The notes below the pieces were generated by a model that did no database searches, was not told the origin of the DNA, and saw only the letters and a program-made list of their open reading frames with translations. From DASQFQ01 sp963722815 (GTDB taxonomy: Bacteria; Actinomycetota; Thermoleophilia; Solirubrobacterales; Solirubrobacteraceae), in contig CAVROM010000009.1 in the NCBI GenBank assembly GCA_963722815.1, forward strand, positions 124,001 through 188,000: a stretch of 64,000 nt of DNA, given 5' to 3'. Within the stretch, counting starts at the first letter, position 1; every line of letters starts with the position of its first letter. Below, piece after piece: positions 28,909 through 37,995 of the stretch. The translations under genes and the position numbers were made by a program.

Positions 28909-30375
28909 GTGGCCCGAGCCGAACCCGAGACGATGAGCCACGCCGAGCAGGACGCGCCGGCGGTGGGCCCGGAGTCGCCGGCAGGAGCGCCGAGCGCCGC
29001 GGCCTCTGTGCTGCTGGGCGCCGCCACCGGCGGGCGAGGCGCGCGCGGCTTCACGCGCGGGCTGCCGCGGCTCAGCAACGCCGGCGTGCAGGCGCTCGCC
29101 CGCGCCGCGCTGGCCCGCGAGACCGCCGCTCCCGCGGCCGAGTTCGCGGTCGCCGACGACGTCGTCACCGCGCTCGTCCGCGAGTCCCAGGACGAGTCGC
29201 GGCTGCGCGCCGACACGGTGACGCGCGCCTTCAAGTTCCTCGACAAGGCCTCGATCGGCGACATGCAGGACATCTTCCGGCGCACCGAGCAGCACGGAGG
29301 CTTCCAGCGGCTCGTGGACATGGTCGAGTTCCCGCCCGAGGGCACCGACAAGCCGCGCTTGCGCGTCGCGGTGCTCGCCTGGCGCCATCGCCGCCGCGCC
29401 TCGCGCGCGATGTTCGAGATCGAGCACCGCGACGACCTCGCCCAGCTCACCGCGACCGACCGCGAGGACTTCCTGGGCTGGCTCGGGATGGAGGCCGGCG
29501 CGGTGACCCAGCTGCACGCCACCGAGGGCTACAAGAAGCTCAGCCAGGGTGAGCGCGACCGCCTCGACGTCTACGTCGGCGGCGGCACGTCGCTGTCCGC
29601 GAACGCGGTCACCGAGCTCGAGAAGCTGCTGGCGGACAGCAAGAAGGACAAGTCGAAGGCCGCGACGTTCAACACGTTCCTCCACGACCAGAAGGGGATC
29701 GCGCCCGGCGTGGCGCCGGTGCCCGAGCTGAAGCTCGAGCACATGACCGAGCTCTCCGACCCGGTCGACGTCAAGGACTTCACGTTCGCGTCGGGCAAGG
29801 CCGACGCGGTGCGCCGGACGCTGAAGGTGGGGGAGACCGACGCGACGGAGATCCCCATCTTCATGCCCAAGAACGCGCTCCCGGCGGGCACGCAGCTGCC
29901 GACGATCGACGAGATCGTGGCGACGATCGCGTCAGCCAACCCGCACACCCGGCGCGCGATCGTCCGCGTGCGCGCGAACCCGGGCCGCAACCCCGCCGAC
30001 GCCTACTGGGCGAGCACCAAGAACATGGCGAACTTCCGCTCGTTCATGACCGCGGGCTCCGACGGCGTCGTGGACATCTACCCGCAGACCGGCCCGACCG
30101 CCGGCCCGAACCTGCGCAAGTCGATCCAGCACGAAAGCGGCCACGTCGTCTCGATGAAGGCCTGGGGCGACAACGATCACGGCCCGAAGTGGACGCCGTG
30201 GCGGGAGGCGATGCGCAAGGACGGCTTCTCGGCCTCCAAGTACGCGCGGACGGGCGTCGCCGACGACTTCGCGGAGGCGTGGGCGCTGCTCATGGAGGTC
30301 GAGGGCACCGAGCGCGAGAAGGAGATCGAGACGCTGATGCCGGCGCGCTACGCGATCCTCAAGACGTTCCTGTGA
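28909..30375 (+). CDS. HExxH metallopeptidase-like protein with injection-cargo-like N-terminus
   Basis: 488 residues, no signal peptide. The N-terminal 75 residues are Ala/Pro-rich and include LPRLSNAGVQALARAALARE, resembling the LQR..GN.AV..LL motif of proteins linked to extracellular contractile injection systems. The middle (80-370) is helical with no recognised fold. The C-terminus has a zinc site, HESGH at 408-412, followed by DDFAEAWALL with a likely third ligand Glu456, a gluzincin arrangement found in toxin-like peptidases. GTG 28909 is preceded by AAGGCGG; an in-frame ATG at 28933 is the alternative. It sits between nadK and recN as a cassette with a short overlapping partner gene. 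Confidence 0.8.
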   Translation: MARAEPETMSHAEQDAPAVGPESPAGAPSAAASVLLGAATGGRGARGFTRGLPRLSNAGVQALARAALARETAAPAAEFAVADDVVTALVRESQDESRLRADTVTRAFKFLDKASIGDMQDIFRRTEQHGGFQRLVDMVEFPPEGTDKPRLRVAVLAWRHRRRASRAMFEIEHRDDLAQLTATDREDFLGWLGMEAGAVTQLHATEGYKKLSQGERDRLDVYVGGGTSLSANAVTELEKLLADSKKDKSKAATFNTFLHDQKGIAPGVAPVPELKLEHMTELSDPVDVKDFTFASGKADAVRRTLKVGETDATEIPIFMPKNALPAGTQLPTIDEIVATIASANPHTRRAIVRVRANPGRNPADAYWASTKNMANFRSFMTAGSDGVVDIYPQTGPTAGPNLRKSIQHESGHVVSMKAWGDNDHGPKWTPWREAMRKDGFSASKYARTGVADDFAEAWALLMEVEGTEREKEIETLMPARYAILKTFL

Positions 30376-30596
30376 CCGAGCATCCCGGGACGGTCGAGGT
30401 GGTCGACGGCGAGACCACCGAGGTCGTGCCGGCCGAGCAGCTGCCGGAGTCGCTGCGCTGGGCGGCCGGGCCGGACGGGGAACTGCGGCCGGTGGTGCGG
30501 ATCGTGATCACGGCGCAGGGGAACGAGCGCGAGATCCGCCAGCACGGCCCGGACGGCGAGTTGCTCCGCACCACGTTCGGCACCGTCGACGCCTGA
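30372..30596 (+). CDS. Small protein coupled to the metallopeptidase, 74 aa
   Basis: GTG 30372 overlaps the metallopeptidase stop (GTGA), so the two are made together. Acidic sequence MTEHPGTVEVVDGETTEVVP with a beta-rich centre (RPVVRIVITAQGNEREIRQHG). No cysteine, signal peptide or membrane span. The coupling suggests an accessory, chaperone or immunity role, which is inference only. Confidence 0.6.
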   Translation: MTEHPGTVEVVDGETTEVVPAEQLPESLRWAAGPDGELRPVVRIVITAQGNEREIRQHGPDGELLRTTFGTVDA

Positions 30597-30670
30597 ACAC
30601 GCGCGGAAGCGTCACAACACTGTCACGGCCCCCCGGATCCGTCCCCGACGGCTGGTAGACCGTCGAGCCC

Positions 30671-32440
30671 ATGCTCCACGAGCTCCGCGTCGAGAACCTG
30701 CTGCTGATCGAGCGCGCCGAACTGCGCCTCGGCCCGGGGCTGAACGCGCTGACGGGGGAGACCGGGGCGGGCAAGACCGTGCTCGCCCACGCGCTCGACC
30801 TGCTGCTGGGCGGCAAGCCGCGGCCGGGCATCGTGCGCCCGGGGGCGGCGGAGGCCTACGTCGAGGGCGTGTTCGCGCTGCCGCCGGATCTGCCCGCGGA
30901 CCTGGCCGACCGCCTGCCGTCGGACGCCGAGGAGCTCGTGCTCGCCCGGCGCGTCTCGGCCGAGGGGCGCACGCGCGCCTACCTCGGCGGCCGCAGCGCC
31001 ACGGCGGCCGACTTGCGCGACGTCGGCGGCGCGCTGCTCTCGTTCTACGGCCAGCACGAGCACCGCAAGCTCACGCTCGCCTCCGCGCAGCTGGGCATCC
31101 TCGACGGCTTCTGCGGGCCGGAGCAGGCGGAGCGCCGCGCGGCGTGCGCGGAGGCGTACGCCGAGGCCCGCGCGGCCGAGGCGGCGCTGGACGAGCTGCA
31201 GGCCCGCGCCGGCGCGCGCGACCGCGAGCTCGACCTGCTGGTGTGGGAGCTCGAGGAGATCGAGCGCGCGGCGCCGAGCGAGGCCGAGGAGGCCGAGCTT
31301 GCGGCGGAGCGCGAGCGGCTGCGCCACCTCGAGGGCCTCCGCGGGGCGGTCGCCGGCGGGCTGGCCGCGCTCGAAGGGGATTCCTCGGGCGACTCCGGGT
31401 TCTCCGGAGGTTCTTCCGACGGTTACGCCGGATCCGCCGCCGGCGGCTACGCCGGATCCTCCGGCGCCGCCGCCACCGCCTCCCTCGCCGCCGCGGCCGC
31501 CGCCCTCTCGGCGCTCTCCGGGGTCGACCCCGCGCTCGACGCCCTCTCCGCCCGGGCCAACGCCCTGGCCGTCGAGGCCGACGACCTCGCGGGGGAGCTG
31601 CGCCGCTACGCCGAGGGGATCGACGCGACGCCGGGCCGGCTGGACGAGGTGGAGGAGCGGCTCGGGCAGTTCGACCGGCTGAAGCGCAAGCACGGCGGCA
31701 CGATCGAGGCCGTGCTCGCCCACGCGGCCGAGTGCACGCGCCGGCGCGAGCTGCTGGAAGGCGCCGAGGAGGCGCTCGAGGACGGGCGGGCCCGGCTCGA
31801 GACGGCCCGCGGCGCGCTCGCCGACCGGGCCGCCGAGCTGCACGAGGCGCGCGCCGGCGCCGGCCCGCGGCTCGCCGATGCGGTCCGCGACCGGCTCGGG
31901 GAGCTGGCGATGGAGGGCGCGTCGTTCGCGGTCTCGCTCGCGCCGCGCGAGGCGCCCGGCCCCGCCGGCGCCGACGAGGTCGAGTTCCTGATCGCGCCCA
32001 ACCCCGGCGTACCTGCCGGCCCGCTGCGGGAGACGGCGTCGGGCGGCGAGCTCTCGCGCGTGATGCTCGCGCTGATGAGCGTCGCCGCCGGGCGGCGAGG
32101 CGAAGCCGGTGACGAGGCCCCCGGCCGAGGCAGTGCGACGCTGGTGTTCGACGAGGTCGACGCCGGCATCGGCGGCCAGACCGCCCGCGCCGTCGGCGAG
32201 CAGCTGCGCGCGCTCGCCGAGGGCCGCCAGGTCATCTGCATCACCCACCTGCCCCAGATCGCCTCGCTCGCCGACCGTCACTTCACGATCGTGAAGGACG
32301 CTTCGGGGCAGACGGCCCGCACCACCGTCACCGAGCTCGACCGCGGCGCCGTCGTCGGCGAGCTGGTGCGCATGCTCGGGGCCGACGAGACCGACGCCGC
32401 TGCCCGCCGCCACGCAAAAGAGCTGCTACGTGCGGCTTGA
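30671..32440 (+). CDS. recN: DNA repair protein RecN
   Basis: 589-residue SMC-like ATPase acting early at double-strand breaks. Head: LRVENLLLIERAELRLGPGLNALTGETGAGKTVLAHALDLLLG (Walker A), Q-loop FYGQHEHRKL, signature TASGGELSRVMLALM, Walker B TLVFDEVDAGIGGQTA, and ICITHLPQIASLAD. The coiled-coil arms lie between about 150 and 430. An unusual Gly/Ser/Ala run (GDSSGDSGFSGGSSDGYAGS and on) interrupts the coil around 235-285. ATG 30671. Confidence 0.95.
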   Translation: MLHELRVENLLLIERAELRLGPGLNALTGETGAGKTVLAHALDLLLGGKPRPGIVRPGAAEAYVEGVFALPPDLPADLADRLPSDAEELVLARRVSAEGRTRAYLGGRSATAADLRDVGGALLSFYGQHEHRKLTLASAQLGILDGFCGPEQAERRAACAEAYAEARAAEAALDELQARAGARDRELDLLVWELEEIERAAPSEAEEAELAAERERLRHLEGLRGAVAGGLAALEGDSSGDSGFSGGSSDGYAGSAAGGYAGSSGAAATASLAAAAAALSALSGVDPALDALSARANALAVEADDLAGELRRYAEGIDATPGRLDEVEERLGQFDRLKRKHGGTIEAVLAHAAECTRRRELLEGAEEALEDGRARLETARGALADRAAELHEARAGAGPRLADAVRDRLGELAMEGASFAVSLAPREAPGPAGADEVEFLIAPNPGVPAGPLRETASGGELSRVMLALMSVAAGRRGEAGDEAPGRGSATLVFDEVDAGIGGQTARAVGEQLRALAEGRQVICITHLPQIASLADRHFTIVKDASGQTARTTVTELDRGAVVGELVRMLGADETDAAARRHAKELLRAA

Positions 32441-32488
32441 ACGCGTTATGCATCCTGACCCCCGTCTACACTGGAGTTCCAGAGCCTG

Positions 32489-35296
32489 ATGCCTGAGCCC
32501 CGCCCGCGTACACGCTTCATCTTCGTCACCGGCGGTGTTGTCAGCTCCCTCGGGAAAGGCATCGCCGCCGCGTCGATCGGGCGGCTGCTCGTCTCGCGCG
32601 GCCTGAAGGTCGCCCTCCAGAAGTTCGATCCCTACATCAACATCGATCCGGGGACGATGTCGCCGTTCCAGCACGGCGAGGTGTTCGTGACGGAGGACGG
32701 TGCGGAGACCGATCTGGACCTCGGGCACTACGAGCGCTTCACGGACGCGAACACGTCCCGCGGCTCCAACGTCACCGCCGGCGCGATCTACAACTCGGTC
32801 ATCCGCAAGGAGCGGCGCGGCGACTACCTCGGCGGCACCGTCCAGGTGGTCCCGCACATCACGGACGAGATCAAGCACCGCGTGAAGCTGATCGCCGACT
32901 CGCAGGACGTCGACGTGGTCATCACGGAGATCGGCGGCACGGTGGGCGACATCGAGTCGCTGCCGTTCCTCGAGGCGATCCGTCAGTTCCCCGTCGACGT
33001 GGGGCGCAACCGCTGCATGTTCATCCACCTCACGCTGGTGCCCTACATCGGCCACGCGGGTGAGCTGAAGACCAAGCCGACCCAGCACTCGGTCAACGAG
33101 CTGCGCCGCATCGGCATCCAGCCGGACATGCTGCTGTGCCGCTCCGAGGGCGGCCTGCCGCAGGACGTGCGGCGCAAGATCGCGCTGTTCGCCTCGCTGC
33201 CGGAGGACGCGGTGGTCTCGGCGCGCGACGTGGACAACATCTACAAGGTGCCGCTCGTCTACCGGGCGGAGGGCGTCGACGACTTCGTGCTCGAGCACTT
33301 CAACCTCGAGGCCCCGGCGCCCGACCTCAGCGGCTGGGATCGTCTGCTCCGTCGCGCCGGCGAGGCCGAGCAGCGCCCGCCGGTGAAGATCGCGCTGGTC
33401 GGCAAGTACGTCCAGCTGGAGGACGCGTACAAGTCCGTCGTCGAGGCCCTGCGCCACTCGGGCTTCCAGCACGGCTGCGCGATCGACATCGACTGGGTCG
33501 ACTCGGAGACGCTCGACGACTCCGAGGTCCGCGAGCGCCTCGCGCACGCCGACGGCATCCTGATCCCGGGCGGCTTCGGCGTCCGCGGCATCGAGGGCAA
33601 GATCGAGGCCGCGCGGATCGCCCGCGAGGAGAAGATCCCGTTCCTGGGCGTCTGCCTCGGCATGCAGATGGCGGTCGCCGACTTCGCCCGCCACGTGGTG
33701 GACATGCCGGGCGCCAACTCGACGGAGTTCGATCCCGAGACGCCGTATCCGGTGATCGACCTGCTGCCGGAGCAGAAGGAGGTCTCCGACATGGGCGGCA
33801 CCATGCGATTGGGGGCCGACCCGGTGAAGCTCCACGAGGGCACGCTGGCCCGCGACATCTACGGCGAGGCGGTCATCTACGAGCGCCACCGCCACCGCTA
33901 TGAGGTCAACAACTTCCTGCGCCGCCGGCTCGAGGCCGAGGGCCTGGTGATCTCCGGCACGTCGCCGGACGAGCGCCTGGTCGAGATCATCGAGATCTCC
34001 GACCACCCGTTCTTCGTCGCCTCGCAGTTCCACCCCGAGTTCAAGTCCCGCCCCGAGCGCCCCGCGCCGCTGTTCCGCGACTTCGTGGGCGCCGCCTTCG
34101 AGCACGCCGGCGGCCGCGTGCCGGAGCCGACCGAGGCCGCGGACGCCACGGGCGAGATTCACCGCGGGCCGGTTCCAGCCCGGCTCTTGAGGCCGGCCTC
34201 CGACGCCGAGCGCGCGCGGCTCAACGACACGTTCGCCGCGCTCTGCCGCATCGCGAGCCCGTTCGGGCACGAGCGCGAGTGCTCCGAGCGGGTGCAGGCC
34301 GAGCTGCGCGGAATGCGGATCGAGGCGGAGGAGGACGCCGCCGGCAACCTGCTCGCGCGCGTCCCCGGCCGCGGCGAGCGCTCGATCCTGCTGTGCGCGC
34401 ACCTCGACACGGTCGACGACGGCGGCATCGCGATCGATCCGGTGATCGTCGACGGCGGCTGGGAGAACGCCAACGACGGCATCCTCGGCGCCGACAACAA
34501 GGCCGCGGTCGCGGTCATCCTCGAGCTGGCGCGGCGCTGCAGCGTCGAGGGCTCCCCGGTCGGGCTCGAGCTGCTGTTCACCACCGGCGAGGAGAACGCG
34601 CTCGAGGGCGCCAAGGAGTTCGACGCCTCGCAGCTGCAGTCCGACTTCGGCTACGTCTTCGACCACGCGACGCCGATCGGCGAGGTGGTCACCGCGTCGC
34701 CGACCTACTTCCGGCTCGCCGCCGAGTTCCACGGCCGCGCCGCCCACGCCGGCATCCGCCCCGAGGCGGGCCGCTCGGCGATCCTCGCCGCCGCCCAGGC
34801 GATCGCGCACATGCCGCTCGGCCGCATCGACGAGCAGACCACCGCCAACGTGGGGTCGATCCAGGGCGGCGCGGGGAGCACGAACATCGTGCCGGAGCGC
34901 TGCAGCCTGCTCGCCGAGACGCGCTCGCTCGACCCCGGCCGGGTCGAGGACGTGGTCTCCGGCATCGTCGACGCCATCCACGACGGTGCCGCCTACGCGG
35001 AGTGCGACGTCGACGTCGTCTCCGAGCGCCTCTTCATCGGCTACCGCCAGAAGCCGAGCGCGCCCGCGATCGTCGCCGCCGAGGCGGCGCTGCGCGCCTG
35101 CGGCTACGAGCCGAAGCGGATCGTGACCGGCGGGGGGTCGGACGCGAACGTGCTCGAGGCCGGCGGCTTCACGTGCGTGAACCTCGCCAACGGCACCGAG
35201 CGCAACCACGAGCCGACCGAGCGCGTGGCGGTCGCGGCGCTCGAGGGGATGCTCGACGTGGCGTTCGCGCTGCTCGACGAGGCGGCGGCGGTATGA
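32489..35296 (+). CDS. pyrG: CTP synthase fused in frame to M20-family peptidase (fusion may be artefactual)
   Basis: 935 residues. Residues 1-560 are CTP synthase (UTP + ATP + Gln to CTP): GGVVSSLGKGIAAASIG, DPYINIDPGTMSPFQHGEVFVTEDG, and a glutaminase with FLGVCLGMQMAV (nucleophile Cys) and SQFHPEFKSRP. Residues about 567-935 are an M20/PepT-like zinc peptidase: LLCAHLDTVDDGG, ENANDGILGADNKAAVAV, FTTGEENALEGAKEF, HGRAAHAGIRPEAGRSA. At 34187-34190 the junction reads TTGA: a TTG in the peptidase frame overlapping a TGA in the next frame. One surplus base in the PyrG tail would turn two overlapping genes into this fusion, and surplus bases are common in this window. The stop overlaps the NUDIX ATG. 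Confidence 0.85.
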   Translation: MPEPRPRTRFIFVTGGVVSSLGKGIAAASIGRLLVSRGLKVALQKFDPYINIDPGTMSPFQHGEVFVTEDGAETDLDLGHYERFTDANTSRGSNVTAGAIYNSVIRKERRGDYLGGTVQVVPHITDEIKHRVKLIADSQDVDVVITEIGGTVGDIESLPFLEAIRQFPVDVGRNRCMFIHLTLVPYIGHAGELKTKPTQHSVNELRRIGIQPDMLLCRSEGGLPQDVRRKIALFASLPEDAVVSARDVDNIYKVPLVYRAEGVDDFVLEHFNLEAPAPDLSGWDRLLRRAGEAEQRPPVKIALVGKYVQLEDAYKSVVEALRHSGFQHGCAIDIDWVDSETLDDSEVRERLAHADGILIPGGFGVRGIEGKIEAARIAREEKIPFLGVCLGMQMAVADFARHVVDMPGANSTEFDPETPYPVIDLLPEQKEVSDMGGTMRLGADPVKLHEGTLARDIYGEAVIYERHRHRYEVNNFLRRRLEAEGLVISGTSPDERLVEIIEISDHPFFVASQFHPEFKSRPERPAPLFRDFVGAAFEHAGGRVPEPTEAADATGEIHRGPVPARLLRPASDAERARLNDTFAALCRIASPFGHERECSERVQAELRGMRIEAEEDAAGNLLARVPGRGERSILLCAHLDTVDDGGIAIDPVIVDGGWENANDGILGADNKAAVAVILELARRCSVEGSPVGLELLFTTGEENALEGAKEFDASQLQSDFGYVFDHATPIGEVVTASPTYFRLAAEFHGRAAHAGIRPEAGRSAILAAAQAIAHMPLGRIDEQTTANVGSIQGGAGSTNIVPERCSLLAETRSLDPGRVEDVVSGIVDAIHDGAAYAECDVDVVSERLFIGYRQKPSAPAIVAAEAALRACGYEPKRIVTGGGSDANVLEAGGFTCVNLANGTERNHEPTERVAVAALEGMLDVAFALLDEAAAV

Positions 35297-35821
35297 GCTC
35301 CGAGTTCGAGCCCGTGGGCGCCGAGACGAAGTACGAGGGCAAGATCTTCACGCGTCCGCGAGGAGACGTTCCGCCACGAGGACGGCGAGGAGTCCACGCG
35401 CGAGATCGTCCGCCACACCGGCGCGGTCGGCGTCGTCTGCCACGACGGCGAGTCGCTCTGGCTCGTGCGCCAGCCGCGCGAGGCGGTCGGCGAGCCCGAC
35501 CTGCTGGAGATCCCGGCCGGCAAGCTCGACGTCGAGGGCGAGGAGCCGCTGGCGACCGCCAAGCGCGAGCTGGCGGAGGAGATCGGCAAGGCCGCCGCGG
35601 AGTGGGAGCACCTGCACACGTTCTTCACCTCGCCGGGCTTCACCGACGAGGTCTGCCACGTCTACCTCGCCACCGGGCTGTCGGCCGCGTCGGCGGAGAC
35701 CGAGGAGAACGAGCGCATCGACATCGAGGTCCGCCCGCTGGCCGAGCTCGACGCGATCATCGACGAGGTCCAGGACTCGAAGACGCTGATCGGGCTGCTC
35801 GAGCTCCGCCGCAGACTCTGA
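35293..35821 (+). CDS. NUDIX hydrolase, ADP-ribose pyrophosphatase type (frameshift near 35355)
   Basis: Starts at ATG 35293 overlapping the peptidase stop and encodes SSEFEPVGAETKYEGKIFT; the frame then shifts by +1 within ACGCGTCCGCG (35351-35360) and continues EETFRHEDGEESTREIVRHTGAVGVV. The NUDIX box is IPAGKLDVEGEEPLATAKRELAEEIG, with FFTSPGFTDEVCHVYLA after it, typical of ADP-ribose/ADP-sugar pyrophosphatases. About 175 residues when repaired. An ATG at 35465 would give a shorter protein lacking the N-terminal dimer strands. Gene order pyrG-NUDIX-xerD is conserved in Gram-positive bacteria. Confidence 0.82.
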
Positions 35822-35873
35822 ACGGCGCGTTGCACCGGCAGGCCGAGCCGCGGGCGGCGGCGAACACCTCGCC

Positions 35874-36824
35874 GTGGCCATCGCAGACCGCGTCCAGCCG
35901 TATGAGCACCTCGTGCTCGACTTCCTCGCCTACCTCGAGTTCGAGCGCGGGCTGTCCCGCAACACGCTCGAGGCGTACCGCTCCGACCTGCTCCAGTTCG
36001 GTGACTGGCTCCAGCGCACGCGCCATGACGCGCTCCACCTCGACCACGCCGCGCTGACGGAGTTCGTCTCCGAGCTCGCCGAGGGCCGAGGTGACAAGCC
36101 GGGCGCGAAGCCCGCGACGCTGCAGCGCAAGGTCGCGTGCCTGCGCTCCTTCCACCGCCACCTGCGGCGCCAGAACCTGATCGAGGACGACCCGACCGCG
36201 AAGCTCAAGGCGCCGCGCCAGAGCCGCAAGCTTCCGCAGGTGCTCACGCGCGACGAGGTCGCGAAGCTGCTCGCCCAGCCCGAGGGCACCGAGCCGGCCG
36301 CCCTGCGCGACCGCGCCCTGCTCGAGGTCATGTACGCCTGCGGCCTGCGCGCCTCCGAGGCGATCGACCTCGAGGTCGGCGACCTCGACCTCGAGGGCCG
36401 CGTCCTGCGCGCCCGCGGCAAGGGCTCCAAGGAGCGGATGGTCCCGGTCGGCACCGCCGCCGCGCGGGCGCTCGGCGCCTACCTCGGCCGGGGCCGCCCG
36501 AAGCTGGTCGGCGACCACTACGAGGCGCGGCTGTTCGTCAACCACCGCGGCCACGGCCTCACGCGCCAGGGGCTCTACAAGATCGTCCAGCGCTACGCGG
36601 CCTCCGCGGGTCTGGCGAGCAAGATGAGCCCGCACACGCTCCGCCACACGTTTGCGACCCACCTGCTCGCCGGAGGCTGCGACCTCCGCTCGCTGCAGGA
36701 GATGCTCGGGCACGCGGACGTGGCGACGACGCAGCTCTATACGCAACTCTCCGCCGAGCGGCTGAAGGACGTCTACTTCGACGCCCATCCGCGCGCAAGC
36801 AGCGAGCACCCACAGGTCTCCTGA
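35874..36824 (+). CDS. xerD: Site-specific tyrosine recombinase XerD
   Basis: 316 residues. Resolves chromosome dimers at dif with XerC. N-terminal SAM-like core-binding domain (LDFLAYLEFERGLSRNTLEAYRSDLLQF) and catalytic domain with Arg in CGLRASEAIDLEVGD, Lys in RGKGSKERMVPVG, HxxR in SPHTLRHTFATHLL, His in LGHADVATTQLYT and the tyrosine nucleophile. This is the housekeeping copy by position next to the NUDIX gene, not a mobile-element integrase. Confidence 0.94.
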   Translation: MAIADRVQPYEHLVLDFLAYLEFERGLSRNTLEAYRSDLLQFGDWLQRTRHDALHLDHAALTEFVSELAEGRGDKPGAKPATLQRKVACLRSFHRHLRRQNLIEDDPTAKLKAPRQSRKLPQVLTRDEVAKLLAQPEGTEPAALRDRALLEVMYACGLRASEAIDLEVGDLDLEGRVLRARGKGSKERMVPVGTAAARALGAYLGRGRPKLVGDHYEARLFVNHRGHGLTRQGLYKIVQRYAASAGLASKMSPHTLRHTFATHLLAGGCDLRSLQEMLGHADVATTQLYTQLSAERLKDVYFDAHPRASSEHPQVS

Positions 36825-36837
36825 CACAATCGCGGGC

Positions 36838-37995
36838 GTGAACCGTCGCGCCTTCGTCGTCGTCCTGGATGCATGCGGGGCGGGCGAGCTGCCCGACGCC
36901 GCGGAGTACGGCGACGCCGGCTCCAACACGCTCGGCCACGTCTCCGAGGCCGCGGGCGGGCTCGACCTGCCCGTGCTCGGCAGCCTCGGGCTCGGCTCGA
37001 TCCTGCCGCTCGAGGGCGTCCCGCCCGCCGAGGCGCCGGTCCTCCACGGCCGCCTGAACCCGCTCGGCCCCGGCAAGGACACGATCACCGGCCACTGGGA
37101 GCTGATGGGCGTGGTCACGCCGGTGCCGCTGCGCACCTACCCGGACGGCTTCCCCGACGAGATCCTCGACCAGCTGATCGACGCGACCGGCCGCGGCGTC
37201 CTGCTCAACAAGCCCTACAGCGGCACCGACGCGATCGAGGACTACGGCGAGCAGCACCTCGCCACCGGCAACCTGATCGTCTACACCTCGGCCGACTCCG
37301 TGCTCCAGATCGCGGCGCACGTCGACGAGGTGCCGCCCGCGGAGCTCTACGCGGCCTGCGAGGCGGCGCGGGAGATCATGAGCGGCGAGCACGCCGTCGG
37401 GCGCGTCATCGCGCGCCCGTTCCGCGGCGAGCCGGGCGCGTTCGAGCGCACCACCGGCCGCCGCGACCTCGCGCTCGAGCCGCCGGGCCGCTCCTACCTC
37501 GAGGAGCTGCGCTCCGACCGCGTCCCGGTCCACTCGGTCGGCAAGGTCAAGCAGGTGTTCGCGAGCGTCGGCATCGACCGCGGCCACCCGGGCGCCACCA
37601 ACGAGGAGGCGATCCGCTGGACCGAGCACCTGATCGACGAGCTCGACAGCGGCCTCGTGTTCGCCAACTTCGTCGAGACCGACCAGGTCTACGGCCACCG
37701 GGGCGACGTCCCCGGCTTCCACGATGCGCTCAAGGTCATCGACGCGGCGGTCGGCCGCTGGCTCGAGCGGCTGGATCCGGAGCGCGACCTCCTCATCCTC
37801 ACCGCCGACCACGGCTGCGACCCGACCACCCCCGGCTCCGACCACACGCGCGAGTACGCGCCGCTGCTGGCCCGCTTCGGCGGCGACGGCGGGGTGCGGC
37901 ACGACGGGCCGCTGGCCGACGTCGGCGCCTCCGCGCTCCGCTGGCTGGCCGGGAGGGACGCCCCGGCGCTGCCCGGCGAGCCGTTCGTCCCGTGA
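36838..37995 (+). CDS. deoB: Phosphopentomutase
   Basis: 385 residues of the alkaline phosphatase superfamily; interconverts (deoxy)ribose-1- and -5-phosphate in nucleoside salvage. Metal and nucleophile motifs: VVVLDACGAGELPDAAEYGD, GSNTLGHVSE with the phosphorylated Thr, GKDTITGHWELMG, DQVYGHRGDVPGF, and ILTADHGCDPTTPGSDHTREYAP. The frame starts at GTG 36838, 13 bases after xerD. Its stop overlaps the lipoprotein start (GTGA). Confidence 0.94.
   Translation: MNRRAFVVVLDACGAGELPDAAEYGDAGSNTLGHVSEAAGGLDLPVLGSLGLGSILPLEGVPPAEAPVLHGRLNPLGPGKDTITGHWELMGVVTPVPLRTYPDGFPDEILDQLIDATGRGVLLNKPYSGTDAIEDYGEQHLATGNLIVYTSADSVLQIAAHVDEVPPAELYAACEAAREIMSGEHAVGRVIARPFRGEPGAFERTTGRRDLALEPPGRSYLEELRSDRVPVHSVGKVKQVFASVGIDRGHPGATNEEAIRWTEHLIDELDSGLVFANFVETDQVYGHRGDVPGFHDALKVIDAAVGRWLERLDPERDLLILTADHGCDPTTPGSDHTREYAPLLARFGGDGGVRHDGPLADVGASALRWLAGRDAPALPGEPFVP

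Noticed and set aside
35874..36824. Mobile-element integrase
   Set aside because: Position after pyrG and NUDIX and full XerD motifs identify the chromosomal dimer-resolution recombinase; no attachment repeats nearby.
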